Origin: Methylocystis sp. H62
GTDB taxonomy: Bacteria; Pseudomonadota; Alphaproteobacteria; Rhizobiales; Beijerinckiaceae
Direction: 5' to 3'
DNA: 64,000 bases
Assembly: GCF_015709515.1 (NCBI RefSeq)
Contig: NZ_JADNQZ010000058.1
Location: 310,001-374,000 of the forward strand
Below the pieces are notes generated by a model. It worked only from the letters and a program-made list of their open reading frames with translations, made no database searches and had not been told where the DNA came from. Below, in pieces: positions 21,116-29,350 of the stretch (position 1 is the stretch's first letter; each line of letters opens with the position of its first letter). A program made the position numbers and the translations under genes.

Positions 21116-21532
21116 CTATTGCGCCGCAGCGGCGCTGCGCGAAGCGCGCCAGGTTCCGCCGCAAAGGTCGGTAGACGATGACCAAGGCCCGGAACCCATG
21201 CCGCCCCGCAGCGTTCCGTGGAAGCGCACGACCCGCTCGCCGTCGCCGGTGAATCGCGCCACGATGGTGCCTTTGTCATCGACATAGCCCCAAATTGAGG
21301 CAGCCGGCCCTGGCGCCGCCGCGATTTTATTGCCGACGATGTCGAAAGACGGCGGAATGAGACTGCGACACTCTCCAACGGTCGTCGTCGCTTCGATATT
21401 CCATCTGCCGTTTGGATCGCCGACCCGGCCGGACAGGGCTTGTTCGTTGTTGGCCTTTTGGCTGCGCGGCTGCTTGGCGGACGCTCCCGCGGCCGCTAAG
21501 CAGACCGCAAGCGCCAACGCTAAAATTCTCAT
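21116..21532 (-). CDS. Exported hypothetical protein
   Basis: Protein of 138 residues with a signal peptide (MRILALALAVCLAAAGASA). The mature part, GRWNIEATTTVGECRSLIPPSFDIVGNKI...WGYVDDKGTIVARFTGDGERVVRFHGTLRG...LCGGTWRA, looks like a small beta-barrel with two cysteines. Similar secreted proteins occur in alphaproteobacteria with no known role. Its ATG overlaps the stop of the mutase gene (ATGA), so it is translationally coupled to it. It converges with the L,D-transpeptidase gene. Confidence 0.65.
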   Translation of the reverse strand: MRILALALAVCLAAAGASAKQPRSQKANNEQALSGRVGDPNGRWNIEATTTVGECRSLIPPSFDIVGNKIAAAPGPAASIWGYVDDKGTIVARFTGDGERVVRFHGTLRGGMGSGPWSSSTDLCGGTWRASRSAAAAQ

Positions 21533-23394
21533 TTGGCCTCCGAAAGCGCGCGCCGCAGCGCGCCGTGCATGTCGCAGCCCGCGTAGATGAACTCCATCAC
21601 GCCCGCATGGCGCAGACGCTCCTCGAGTTCGCCCGGCCGGCCGGCGAGATAAAGCCCTGCGCCTGCGCCCCTTAGCGCCAGCGCCGCCGTTTCCGCCGAG
21701 TCTCCGTAGATCCTGTCGGACGAACAGAGGCAAGCGAGTTTGGCGCCAGACTCCCGGTAGGCGTCGACCAATTCGGTCGTGGTTTCCGTTTCAGGTCCAA
21801 AAACCGCTTCGACGCCGCCGGCTTCAAAAAAGTTCTTCGCGAAATTCGCCCGCGCGGTGAATGCGGCGACGGGGCCGAGATTTGCGAGAAATATCTTGGG
21901 GCGATCGCCTAACTCGGCAAGGCGGACGTCCGACTCTTCACGCAAAAGCTCGAAGGGCTCGGCGAGACGGCGCGGCGCGAGCGGAGCGCTCTTTCGCGCG
22001 CCAGTCGGCGGCTCAATGGTTTCAGCCGCAGCGTCATAGGGCGCGAGGACGTCGAGCGCCCCCTCGTGAATGTCGGGAAACTGGTTCGCGCCGGTGAGCT
22101 TATCCTTGGCGCGCGCGACGTTTTTCGCCCGCAACGCGGCCGCTTCGGCGACTCCCGCCTGAAACACTCCCGTCTCCAACGCTGTGGGAAGGCCGCCATC
22201 GGCCTCGATCTGCTGAAAAAGTCCCCACGCCCGCGCGCACAGCGCGTCGGTCAGCGCCTCGAAGCCGCCTGCGCCGCTCGTCGGATCGTCGACGGCGTCG
22301 ATATGCGATTCGTCCTGCAGCACGAGCTGGGTGTCTCGCGCCAGTCGTCGCGCGAATTCGTCGGGGGCGCCGAGCGGCTGGGTGAAGGGGAGAACGGCGA
22401 CGGCGTCGGCGCCGCCGATCGCCGCCGAGAACGCGGCGAGCGTCCCGCGCAAAATATTGTTCCATGGGTCGCGCCGCGACATCATCCGCCACGCTGTCTC
22501 GGCGAAGACCAACGCTGGTTTGGGAGAGAGGCCGCAGGCCTCTTCAACGCGCGCCCAAAGGCGCCGCGCGGCGCGGAATTTCGCCACGCCCAGCAATTCG
22601 TCGGCATCGGCGCAGAATCGAAACGCGATCAGTCCGCGCGCTGCGTCGAGGTCGACTCCGGCGTCCGCCAGCGCGCGTAAATAGGCGAGCGCCGACGAAA
22701 GCGCGAAAGCCAGCTCCTGCGACTCGGTCCCGCCCGCCGAATGCACGACGCGGGCGTCGGCGACGGCGGTCGCGTAAACGAAGCCGGCGTCGGCGGCCGC
22801 CTTCACGTCCCGCGCGAAGTTCTTGGATGCTTGCGCCCAGGGGTCAGCAGCGAATCCGTGCCGCGCCTGCGCGCCCAGCGGATCGAAGCCCATCGAGACG
22901 CGGGTGAGCGACGGTTCAATATGTTGGCGATCGACGAAACGCATGAGCGCCTGCGCGGCGCCAGGCGCGCGCGGCGACGAGTCGAGCGACAGCGGAATGC
23001 CGTAGTCGAGGCGAACATTGGCGAGCGCGTGAGCGATGGCGTCATCGTCGTCGCCAACGAGCCCCCCGCCGTAGGCGCCGATCGAGCCGGCGAAAACCAG
23101 ATGCAATCCGTCGGCGCCGCCGTCGAGGTCCTGCAGCGCCAAGCGGTTGGCGGCGTCAGCGTTGGGGACGTCGACGCGCGCGAGAATCGCCCAGCGGCCG
23201 GGGTTTTTGCGCAGGACCGGGAAGGGCGAACCAGCGGCGCGAGCGTAGATGGGCTCAAGGGAAAGCCCGTCGTAGCTCTTGGAGACGAGCGTTTCGAAGG
23301 ACGCGCCTTTAAGCGCCCGCTCAACAAGGGTGCGCCACTGCGCGTCGGTGGCCTGCGGAAACACCCCCGCCAGCGCCGTCTCCTGTCCCGTCAT
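21529..23394 (-). CDS. mutA: Methylmalonyl-CoA mutase small (beta) subunit
   Basis: About 621 residues, starting MTGQETALAGVFPQATDAQWRTLVERALKG as in mutase small subunits. The TIM-barrel half is visible (GLSLEPIYARA, LHLVFAGSIGAYGGG), and the C-terminal half is a degenerate cobalamin-binding fold with no DxHxxG motif, as expected of the non-catalytic subunit. ATG 23394 is preferred over an upstream ATG (23436) because GGAGGG sits upstream. The large subunit mutB, normally immediately downstream, is absent here, so the partner must be elsewhere. Confidence 0.87.
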   Translation of the reverse strand: MTGQETALAGVFPQATDAQWRTLVERALKGASFETLVSKSYDGLSLEPIYARAAGSPFPVLRKNPGRWAILARVDVPNADAANRLALQDLDGGADGLHLVFAGSIGAYGGGLVGDDDDAIAHALANVRLDYGIPLSLDSSPRAPGAAQALMRFVDRQHIEPSLTRVSMGFDPLGAQARHGFAADPWAQASKNFARDVKAAADAGFVYATAVADARVVHSAGGTESQELAFALSSALAYLRALADAGVDLDAARGLIAFRFCADADELLGVAKFRAARRLWARVEEACGLSPKPALVFAETAWRMMSRRDPWNNILRGTLAAFSAAIGGADAVAVLPFTQPLGAPDEFARRLARDTQLVLQDESHIDAVDDPTSGAGGFEALTDALCARAWGLFQQIEADGGLPTALETGVFQAGVAEAAALRAKNVARAKDKLTGANQFPDIHEGALDVLAPYDAAAETIEPPTGARKSAPLAPRRLAEPFELLREESDVRLAELGDRPKIFLANLGPVAAFTARANFAKNFFEAGGVEAVFGPETETTTELVDAYRESGAKLACLCSSDRIYGDSAETAALALRGAGAGLYLAGRPGELEERLRHAGVMEFIYAGCDMHGALRRALSEAK

Positions 23395-23500
23395 TTTCGC
23401 TGTCGCCCTCCGTTGTTTCGGGCGGCGTTTTCGCATGAAGCGCTCCGCCGGGCCACTGCAAATCGGCCGGGAGCGCGGCGGGCTTTATTTTCGAGGCCAA

Positions 23501-23603
23501 ACGCCTTAACCAGTGCCGACTGCGCCCGAGGGCGGGAACGGGGCGCTGGAGCGAGAAGAGCCAGAGGCGGGCGGTTCTGGCCACGCGCCCGGAATTAAGG
23601 CGT
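23501..23603. promoter_or_regulatory. Inverted repeat ahead of the lipid operon
   Basis: ACGCCTTAA (23501-23509) is mirrored by TTAAGGCGT (23595-23603). Between them lies a smaller hairpin GCCAGA...TCTGGC (around 23560-23582). These sit in the 290-bp gap between divergent mutA and the acyl carrier protein gene. They may be an operator for either gene; this is only a structural observation. Confidence 0.35.
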
Positions 23604-23685
23604 CGGATCGGCGCCGCCGCGTCAATGCGTCGCGCGCGAGCGCGGGTTGTCGCCGGGCGGCGAAGAGCCTGAAACGGAGGGATTC

Positions 23686-23961
23686 GTGACTGATAATCCG
23701 CAGGACAAGAATCAGCTCGTCGACGAGATCATCGAAGTGATCGCGTCGGAAGGCATGGTCGACAAAAGCAAGATCACCCCTGACGCGTCGATCGAGAGCC
23801 TCGACCTCAAATCCGTCGACATCGTTATGATTCTCACGGCGCTCGAGGAAAAGTTCAACGTCTACATCCCCATGGACGGGTCGCTGCAGGAAGCCAAGGA
23901 CGTCAAAAGTCTGATCGAGGCGATCGCCGACCACATCCAGAAAGAGCGCGAGAAGCAGTAA
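23686..23961 (+). CDS. Acyl carrier protein (atypical attachment motif)
   Basis: About 91 residues of four-helix ACP type: DEIIEVIASEGMVDKSKITPDASIESLDLKSVDIVMILTALEEKFNVYIP in overall pattern. The phosphopantetheine serine should be Ser43, in LKSVD instead of the usual DSLD. The GTG at 23686 follows GGAGGGATTC at good distance, so it is chosen over an upstream in-frame start at 23647. It is the first gene of a compact plus-strand run; the ketoacyl synthase begins directly after its stop. Probably a dedicated ACP rather than the housekeeping AcpP. Confidence 0.82.
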   Translation: MTDNPQDKNQLVDEIIEVIASEGMVDKSKITPDASIESLDLKSVDIVMILTALEEKFNVYIPMDGSLQEAKDVKSLIEAIADHIQKEREKQ

Positions 23962-25197
23962 ATGGCATTCTCGCGAGCGCGGGCCGAGGGGCGCCGCGTC
24001 GTTATTTCTGGCATGGGCGCGGTCTGCGCCTCTGGAGTCGGCGCGCAAAAGCTATGGGAAGCGGCGCGCGACGGCGTCGCCCAGATACGTCCGCTCAAGA
24101 CGGAGCGCCCTTATGACGGGCGCATCAAGATCGCGGCGCAGGTCCCCGACTTCAATCCCGCCGACTATATCGAACCCAACGTTCTTCCGTTCTGCGATCC
24201 CTTTACGCAGTTCTGCATCGTCGCCGCCGACGAAGCGGTGGCGCAGGCGGGTTTCGGACGCAAGGACGTCGCCGGGCCGAGAACGGCCGTCATCATCGGC
24301 TCCGGCATCGGCGGCATGACGACGATCGAGGACGGCATCTACCGCTATTACGTCGAAGGCACGCGGCCCGAGATGTTGAGCGTTCCCAAGCTCATCCCGA
24401 GCGCGGCGCCTGCGACGCTGGGGATGCGCTATTCTTGCCAAGGCCCGACATTCGCGATCGGCAGCGCCTGCTCCTCGGCGTCGCAGTCGATCGGACTTGG
24501 CATGCAGATGATCCGACAGGGCCTTGTGGACAAGGCCATCGTCGGCGGCGCCGAGGCTTGCGTCATCAACGCGACGATCCGCGCGTGGGAAGGCCTTCGC
24601 GTGCTGAGCCCGAATTTGTGCCGCCCCTTCTCCAAAGGCCGCAACGGCATGTCGCTTGGCGAAGGCGCGGCGGTTTTCGTTCTGGAAACGGAGGAGGCGG
24701 CGCGGGCCCGCGGCCACGCGCCCCTATGCGAACTCGTCGGCTACGGCACGACGAGCGACGCCAAGGACCCCGTGCGGCCGGATCTTGAAGGCGCGTCGAG
24801 CGCAATCGCTTTGGCGCTCGAAGATGCCGGAATGGCTCCGCGGGAGATTCATTACGTCAACGCGCACGGCACCGCGACCCACGCCAATGACATCACCGAA
24901 GCCGAAGCGATTCTGCGCGTGTTTGGCGATTATGGACGGGTCGTGCCGGTCTCGTCCACGAAACCTATTCACGGCCACGCGCTCGGCGCCAGCGGCGGCT
25001 TGGAGCTCGCGATTACGATAAACGCGTTGCACGAACAAATCGTCCCGCCGACCATCAACTTCCTGGAGCACGATCCGAGGTGCCCGCTCGACGTCGTCCC
25101 GAACGCGGCGCGCAAGCACAAGATCGACGCGGCCATGTCGAACTCCTTCGCCTTCGGAGGGATCAACGCCGTGTTGATCGTGCGTCATGCCGTCTGA
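23962..25197 (+). CDS. Beta-ketoacyl-ACP synthase II-type (FabF-like)
   Basis: Condensing enzyme of 411 residues that elongates an acyl-ACP with malonyl-ACP. The catalytic triad is intact: Cys170 (GSACSSASQ), His302 (NAHGTATHAND) and His339 with Lys334 (STKPIHGHALGASGG). It starts immediately after the ACP stop codon and its end overlaps the next gene by 11 bp. The dedicated ACP and dehydratases beside it suggest a specialised acyl chain rather than bulk membrane fatty acids. It could also be a polyketide-like KS; no chain-length-factor partner is present. Confidence 0.88.
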   Translation: MAFSRARAEGRRVVISGMGAVCASGVGAQKLWEAARDGVAQIRPLKTERPYDGRIKIAAQVPDFNPADYIEPNVLPFCDPFTQFCIVAADEAVAQAGFGRKDVAGPRTAVIIGSGIGGMTTIEDGIYRYYVEGTRPEMLSVPKLIPSAAPATLGMRYSCQGPTFAIGSACSSASQSIGLGMQMIRQGLVDKAIVGGAEACVINATIRAWEGLRVLSPNLCRPFSKGRNGMSLGEGAAVFVLETEEAARARGHAPLCELVGYGTTSDAKDPVRPDLEGASSAIALALEDAGMAPREIHYVNAHGTATHANDITEAEAILRVFGDYGRVVPVSSTKPIHGHALGASGGLELAITINALHEQIVPPTINFLEHDPRCPLDVVPNAARKHKIDAAMSNSFAFGGINAVLIVRHAV

Positions 25198-25582
25198 CCC
25201 GCCGCTTGCGCTGGGACCTTTTCGGTTGCGTGTCGATCCGGCGCGCGCCGCGGCCTATGCGCGCGAGACCGGCGGCGATGGCGCGAGCGTTCCGCTCGCC
25301 TATCCGGCGATCTGGCTCGCCGAGCCTTCACTTTTTTCAGTTGTGCGCGACCTGTGCGCGAAGCGCGACGTCGTGCCGGTGCATGAGTCGCAGAGCTTTT
25401 CCTATGACGCGCCGCTCGTCGCGGGCGAGAGCTACGACTTGAGCGTCACCATGAGCAGCGAGGAAACGCCGCCGCGTCTGACGATGGTCGGGACAGTCGC
25501 AACGCCCCAAGGCGAGCCCTGCGCACGGATCGAAACCATATTGCGGCTCGTGCCGCGCGCGGGATTTGGGAGCGCGTCATGA
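25187..25582 (+). CDS. Hotdog-fold dehydratase-like protein, non-catalytic half
   Basis: Protein of 131 residues with the look of the FAS1-like/MaoC N-terminal hotdog: YARETGGDGASVPLAYPAIWLAEP near the N-terminus and SQSFSYDAPLVAGESYDL later. The hydratase motif GDxNPxH is missing. It probably pairs with the next gene, which has the motif, as in heterodimeric (R)-hydratases such as mycobacterial HadAB. It overlaps the ketoacyl synthase by 11 bp and the next gene by 4 bp. Confidence 0.7.
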   Translation: MPSDPPLALGPFRLRVDPARAAAYARETGGDGASVPLAYPAIWLAEPSLFSVVRDLCAKRDVVPVHESQSFSYDAPLVAGESYDLSVTMSSEETPPRLTMVGTVATPQGEPCARIETILRLVPRAGFGSAS

Positions 25583-25983
25583 GCGACCCCATCAAAGTCG
25601 GCGACAAGCTGCCGGAGAGCGTCATTGGTCCGTTCGACGCGCCTTCGCTTGCGCGCTACGCCGAGGTCTCGGGCGACGCAAATCCATTGCATCTCGACGA
25701 CGCCGTGGCGGCGGCGATCGGGCTTGCCGCGCCGCCGGTACATGGCATGAAGCTCCTGGCCGCGTTTGAACCAATGCTGAGGGCGTGGCGCGGCGACCTC
25801 GTCATCTCTTCCATCGCCGGGAAGTTCGTGCAACCGATCCTGCGCGGCGAGACCGTCAGGCTGTCGGGGCGCGTGCTGCGCGCGACTGAAAACGAGATTT
25901 TCGTCCGTCTGGTGGCCTATGGCGCGGCGCGGGCGCCCGGCATCGTCGGCGAAGCGACCTTGCGGCCGGGGCCAACCACATGA
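25579..25983 (+). CDS. MaoC-like (R)-specific hydratase/dehydratase
   Basis: Protein of 134 residues with the complete hydratase 2 motif YAEVSGDANPLHLDDAVAA, where Asp and His are the catalytic pair, followed by AAPPVHGMKLLAAF. It would dehydrate 3-hydroxyacyl-ACP (or -CoA). Its ATG overlaps the stop of the preceding non-catalytic hotdog gene. Together with the ACP, ketoacyl synthase and SDR it supplies most of an elongation cycle; no enoyl reductase is seen in the run. Confidence 0.85.
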   Translation: MSDPIKVGDKLPESVIGPFDAPSLARYAEVSGDANPLHLDDAVAAAIGLAAPPVHGMKLLAAFEPMLRAWRGDLVISSIAGKFVQPILRGETVRLSGRVLRATENEIFVRLVAYGAARAPGIVGEATLRPGPTT

Positions 25984-26016
25984 ACGATCGGCTGCGCCGC
26001 AGGGCGGGGCGCGCAT

Positions 26017-26874
26017 ATGGCTAAGAGCGCTGTTCGGGTTCTTATCACCGGCGCCTCAAGCGGCATCGGACGCGCCTTGGCGCTCGCCTATGCGAGCGAA
26101 GGCGCAAGCCTTGTCTTGCTTGGCCGCGACGCCGAGCGGCTCGAGGCCGCCGCGCGCGCCTGTCTCGCGGCCGGCGCAGAGGAGGCGGAGACTCACATCG
26201 CCGATGTGCGGGATCGCGAAGCCATGGCGCGCATCGTTCGATCTGCGCATGAAAAGCGCCCGATCGACATTCTGGTCGCCAACGCCGGCGTCGCGACGGG
26301 CCTTTCGCCCGGCCAGCTTCTTGAAACGCCCGAGGCGGTCCGAGCAATGCTCAAGATCAATGTCGAGGGCGTCTTCAACACGGTCGAGCCGGCGATTGTG
26401 CCGATGTGCGCCCGAAAGAGCGGCAGGATCGCCATTGTCGGCTCGATGGCCGGCGTGCGCGCGCTCCCGCATTCGCCGGCCTATTGTGCGGCGAAGGCGT
26501 GCGTGCACATGTGGGCGGACAGCCTACGCGCCCAGCTCGCAGCCCATGGCGTGCATGTCGCGCTGATCGTGCCAGGGTATGTGAAGACGCCCATGTCGGC
26601 GCGCACCATCGTGAAGACGCCTTTTTCGGCGCGCGCCAAAGAAACGTCAGCGTCGGCGGGCGTCGAATCCTGGCAACCCGGCGCCATGTCCGACGCAGAA
26701 GCCGCGCGCATCATCAAGAACGGGCTGGAACGCCGCCGCAACGTCATCGCCTTTCCGCGTTACATGTATTGGGCGATGCGCCTCTTCTCGCTCTTGCCGG
26801 CGGCGCTCGTGGACGGCGTCATGCGCCAGTTTCCCGCCGAAGTCCCAGAGACGCCGGAACGGGAGATTTCGTGA
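26017..26874 (+). CDS. Short-chain dehydrogenase/reductase
   Basis: SDR of 285 residues: cofactor loop TGASSGIG, NAG motif (VANAGVA), catalytic Ser in VGSMAG and YxxxK in YCAAKACVH. The C-terminal 40 residues, after the Rossmann core, form a hydrophobic stretch (MYWAMRLFSLLPAALVDGV) that suggests peripheral membrane attachment. In context it most likely reduces a 3-ketoacyl intermediate or a related long-chain ketone. Its TGA overlaps the GTG start of the following glycosyltransferase. Confidence 0.85.
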   Translation: MAKSAVRVLITGASSGIGRALALAYASEGASLVLLGRDAERLEAAARACLAAGAEEAETHIADVRDREAMARIVRSAHEKRPIDILVANAGVATGLSPGQLLETPEAVRAMLKINVEGVFNTVEPAIVPMCARKSGRIAIVGSMAGVRALPHSPAYCAAKACVHMWADSLRAQLAAHGVHVALIVPGYVKTPMSARTIVKTPFSARAKETSASAGVESWQPGAMSDAEAARIIKNGLERRRNVIAFPRYMYWAMRLFSLLPAALVDGVMRQFPAEVPETPEREIS

Positions 26875-28031
26875 CGGCCTACAGCGTCCTCGCGTGGGCC
26901 GCAGGCGCCTATTGGACGATCGCCGTCGTGTTGCTTGTCGTCTCTGTCGCGGCGACGGTCGCGCAGCCCTGGCTCGCCGCGCGCCGCGCCACGCGCCGCG
27001 ACCAGCCGCCGGTCTCGATCGTGCTTCCCGTTAAGATGCTCGAAGACCAGTTCGACCGCACGCAAGAGTCGGCGCTGACGCAGCACTACGGCGATTTCGA
27101 CGTGACCGTCTCCGCAACCGACGTCGAGGGGCCGGCAGTCGAGCGCATGCGCGCCATTCTCGCGCTTCACCCGTCTGTGCCCGCGCGCATTCTGCGTTCG
27201 ACAGCGAAATTCGCCGTCAGTCCGAAGGTCGACAATCTTTATGCGCCGTTCATGCAGGCGACGCACGACGTCATACTGATGAAGGACGCCAATGTGCTGC
27301 TCGAGCCCGACGCGCTGGCGCAGCACGTCAGGCAGCTGACGGACGAGGTCGGGCTGGTCTGCGCCATTCCCTATTGCGCGCGCCTTGAAAATTTCGCCGC
27401 CCAAGTCGAGGCCGCGATCATTAACGGTCCGCACGCCCGCATGCTGTTTCTCGCCTCGGCGCTGGGGCAGGGGCATGGCGTCGGCAAGATTATGTTGTTT
27501 CGACGTTCGGACTTCCTGCGCGCGGGAGGCTTTGACGCGATTTCCCATACGGTCGGCGAAGACAACGCCTTGGCCAAAGCGATGCGGCGGATCGGCAAAC
27601 GGCCGGTGTTTTCTCACAGGCTGGTGCGCCAGGAACTCGGCGCGCGCCTGTTCGAAGATGTTTACCAGCGGCAATTGCGCTGGAGCGTCGTTCGCCGCAG
27701 CAATGAGCTCATCTCCTTCCTTGCCGAGCCAATATGCCAAGCGGTTCCAGCAGTTATCGCTTCGGCGCTCGCGGCGCCGCTCGTCGGGATCGCGCCAATT
27801 GTCGCCGGGTCGGCGACGCTTATGCTGTGGTTTGCGCTTGAGACATTGCTTTCCGTGGCCAAAGGATGGCAGTTATCGTGGGCCGCGCCCGCGGTGTTTG
27901 TGGTTCGCGAGGCGACGATGCTGGCGGTCTGGTTGAACGCCTGGGTCACTGACCAGGTGGTTTGGGCGAAGGACAGCGTGAATGCGCGCGCCGGGGCGAA
28001 GCCCTCGCCGGTTCCGCACGAAGAAGGATAG
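26871..28031 (+). CDS. Membrane glycosyltransferase, GT21 ceramide-glucosyltransferase-like
   Basis: About 386 residues. One N-terminal membrane segment (YWTIAVVLLVVSVAATVA) precedes a GT-A domain with VSIVLPVKMLED, the aspartates of ATDVEG, MKDANVLL and GEDNALAKAM, and the RQLRW form of (Q/R)xxRW. C-terminal membrane helices follow. This is the GT21 layout, shared by ceramide glucosyltransferases and the hopanoid enzyme HpnI. The likely acceptor is a lipid. Start is GTG 26871, overlapping the SDR stop (GTGA); a longer frame reading back into the SDR gene is a shadow. Confidence 0.8.
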   Translation: MTAYSVLAWAAGAYWTIAVVLLVVSVAATVAQPWLAARRATRRDQPPVSIVLPVKMLEDQFDRTQESALTQHYGDFDVTVSATDVEGPAVERMRAILALHPSVPARILRSTAKFAVSPKVDNLYAPFMQATHDVILMKDANVLLEPDALAQHVRQLTDEVGLVCAIPYCARLENFAAQVEAAIINGPHARMLFLASALGQGHGVGKIMLFRRSDFLRAGGFDAISHTVGEDNALAKAMRRIGKRPVFSHRLVRQELGARLFEDVYQRQLRWSVVRRSNELISFLAEPICQAVPAVIASALAAPLVGIAPIVAGSATLMLWFALETLLSVAKGWQLSWAAPAVFVVREATMLAVWLNAWVTDQVVWAKDSVNARAGAKPSPVPHEEG

Positions 28032-28036
28032 GCCGT

Positions 28037-29332
28037 TTGCTGGGGCTTTTTCAATTCCTCGTCGACTCGGTCGCGATGGTCTGCGCTTCGATCCTGATGG
28101 CGATCGGAATCGGCTATCTGATCGTCATCGGCCGCTTCTGTTATGACCAGCTGCGCGGCGTGCGCGATCCCGAAGCGCCTGCCATCGCAGACACGGATCT
28201 GCCGCGGGTCGTGCTTCAAATTCCTGTCTTCAACGAGCCGCTCGTCACCGAGCAGTCGTTGCGCTGCGTCGCGCTCCTCGATTGGCCCAAGGACAGACTG
28301 CGCATTCAGCTTCTCGATGATTCGACGGATGAGACAAGCGCTCGGGCGGACGCGGTGGCGGCGGAGCTGCGCATCGGCGGCGCGGTGATCGACCATGTGC
28401 GGCGCGCCGATCGCTCGGGCTTCAAGGCGGGCGCCTGCGCGCATGGCCTGACGCTCACCGACGAACCCTTTGTCGCCATGCTCGACGCCGACTTCCGTCC
28501 GCCGCCCAACTGGCTCAAGCGAACGGTCCCGCTTTTTTTGACCGACGAGCGCATCGGCTTCGTGCAGTCGCGCTGCGAGTTCCAGAATTTCGAGAAAAAC
28601 TGGCTGACGCGCGCCCAGGGCCTCGTGCAGGACGGCCATTATCTCGTCGAACAGCGCTCACGCGCGCATGCGGGATGGCTCTTTCAATTCAACGGCACCG
28701 GCGGAATCTGGCGACGCGCGACGGTCGAGGACGCCGGCGGCTGGTCCGACTATTCGCTCTGCGAGGACCTCGACCTCACCGTGCGCGCGGCGCTCCAGGG
28801 ATGGCATGGGCTTTTTGTCTCGGAGCCGGCGATTCCCGGTCAGGTGCCGGAGGGAATCCGCGATTTCCGCCGCCAGCAAAGGCGATGGTCGAACGGATTC
28901 GTGCAGGTCGCGCAAAAGACCGTCCTGCCGATCTGGCGTTCGCCATGGAGCCTGACGCGCCGCGTGATGGCGATCTCGCTAATCGCCCATCAGATTTTCT
29001 TCCCCACAGCCGCCATCGGACTCATCGCTTTCGTCCTTGGCGTGATCCTGCACGGATCGCTCGCGCCCTTCGCCGGGATGTTGGAGATCATCGGAATCAT
29101 GACGGTCCTGGTCGCGCTCGGCATCACGCTGCCGCCCTATCTGGCGCTCAAGCGCGGGACCCTCGCCGATTATGTGAAAACGGTCGCGTCGATTCCGCCG
29201 CTGATGATCTATCTCGCCTTCGCCAATGGCGCGAAGATTCTCCAGACCCTGCGCGGGCGCAAGTCGACGTTCAAGCGCACGCCCAAGCTCGACCATGAGG
29301 CTGCGACGCCCATCGACGCCGAGGTGGAGTAG
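28037..29332 (+). CDS. Membrane glycosyltransferase family 2 (cellulose-synthase-like)
   Basis: About 431 residues: an N-terminal membrane helix, a GT2 domain with VVLQIPVFNEP, QLLDDSTDE, MLDADFRPP (the DxD), SLCEDLDLTVRAA (the ED acid) and QQRRW (QxxRW), then three or four C-terminal membrane helices. It resembles processive or monoglucosyl GT2 enzymes such as beta-glucosyl lipid synthases. The TTG at 28037 is favoured because AAGGA lies about 8 nt upstream. It is the last gene of the lipid run and may add a second sugar to the product of the GT21 enzyme. Confidence 0.82.
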   Translation: MLGLFQFLVDSVAMVCASILMAIGIGYLIVIGRFCYDQLRGVRDPEAPAIADTDLPRVVLQIPVFNEPLVTEQSLRCVALLDWPKDRLRIQLLDDSTDETSARADAVAAELRIGGAVIDHVRRADRSGFKAGACAHGLTLTDEPFVAMLDADFRPPPNWLKRTVPLFLTDERIGFVQSRCEFQNFEKNWLTRAQGLVQDGHYLVEQRSRAHAGWLFQFNGTGGIWRRATVEDAGGWSDYSLCEDLDLTVRAALQGWHGLFVSEPAIPGQVPEGIRDFRRQQRRWSNGFVQVAQKTVLPIWRSPWSLTRRVMAISLIAHQIFFPTAAIGLIAFVLGVILHGSLAPFAGMLEIIGIMTVLVALGITLPPYLALKRGTLADYVKTVASIPPLMIYLAFANGAKILQTLRGRKSTFKRTPKLDHEAATPIDAEVE

Positions 29333-29350
29333 GGCGAGGGCCGGTCGCGG

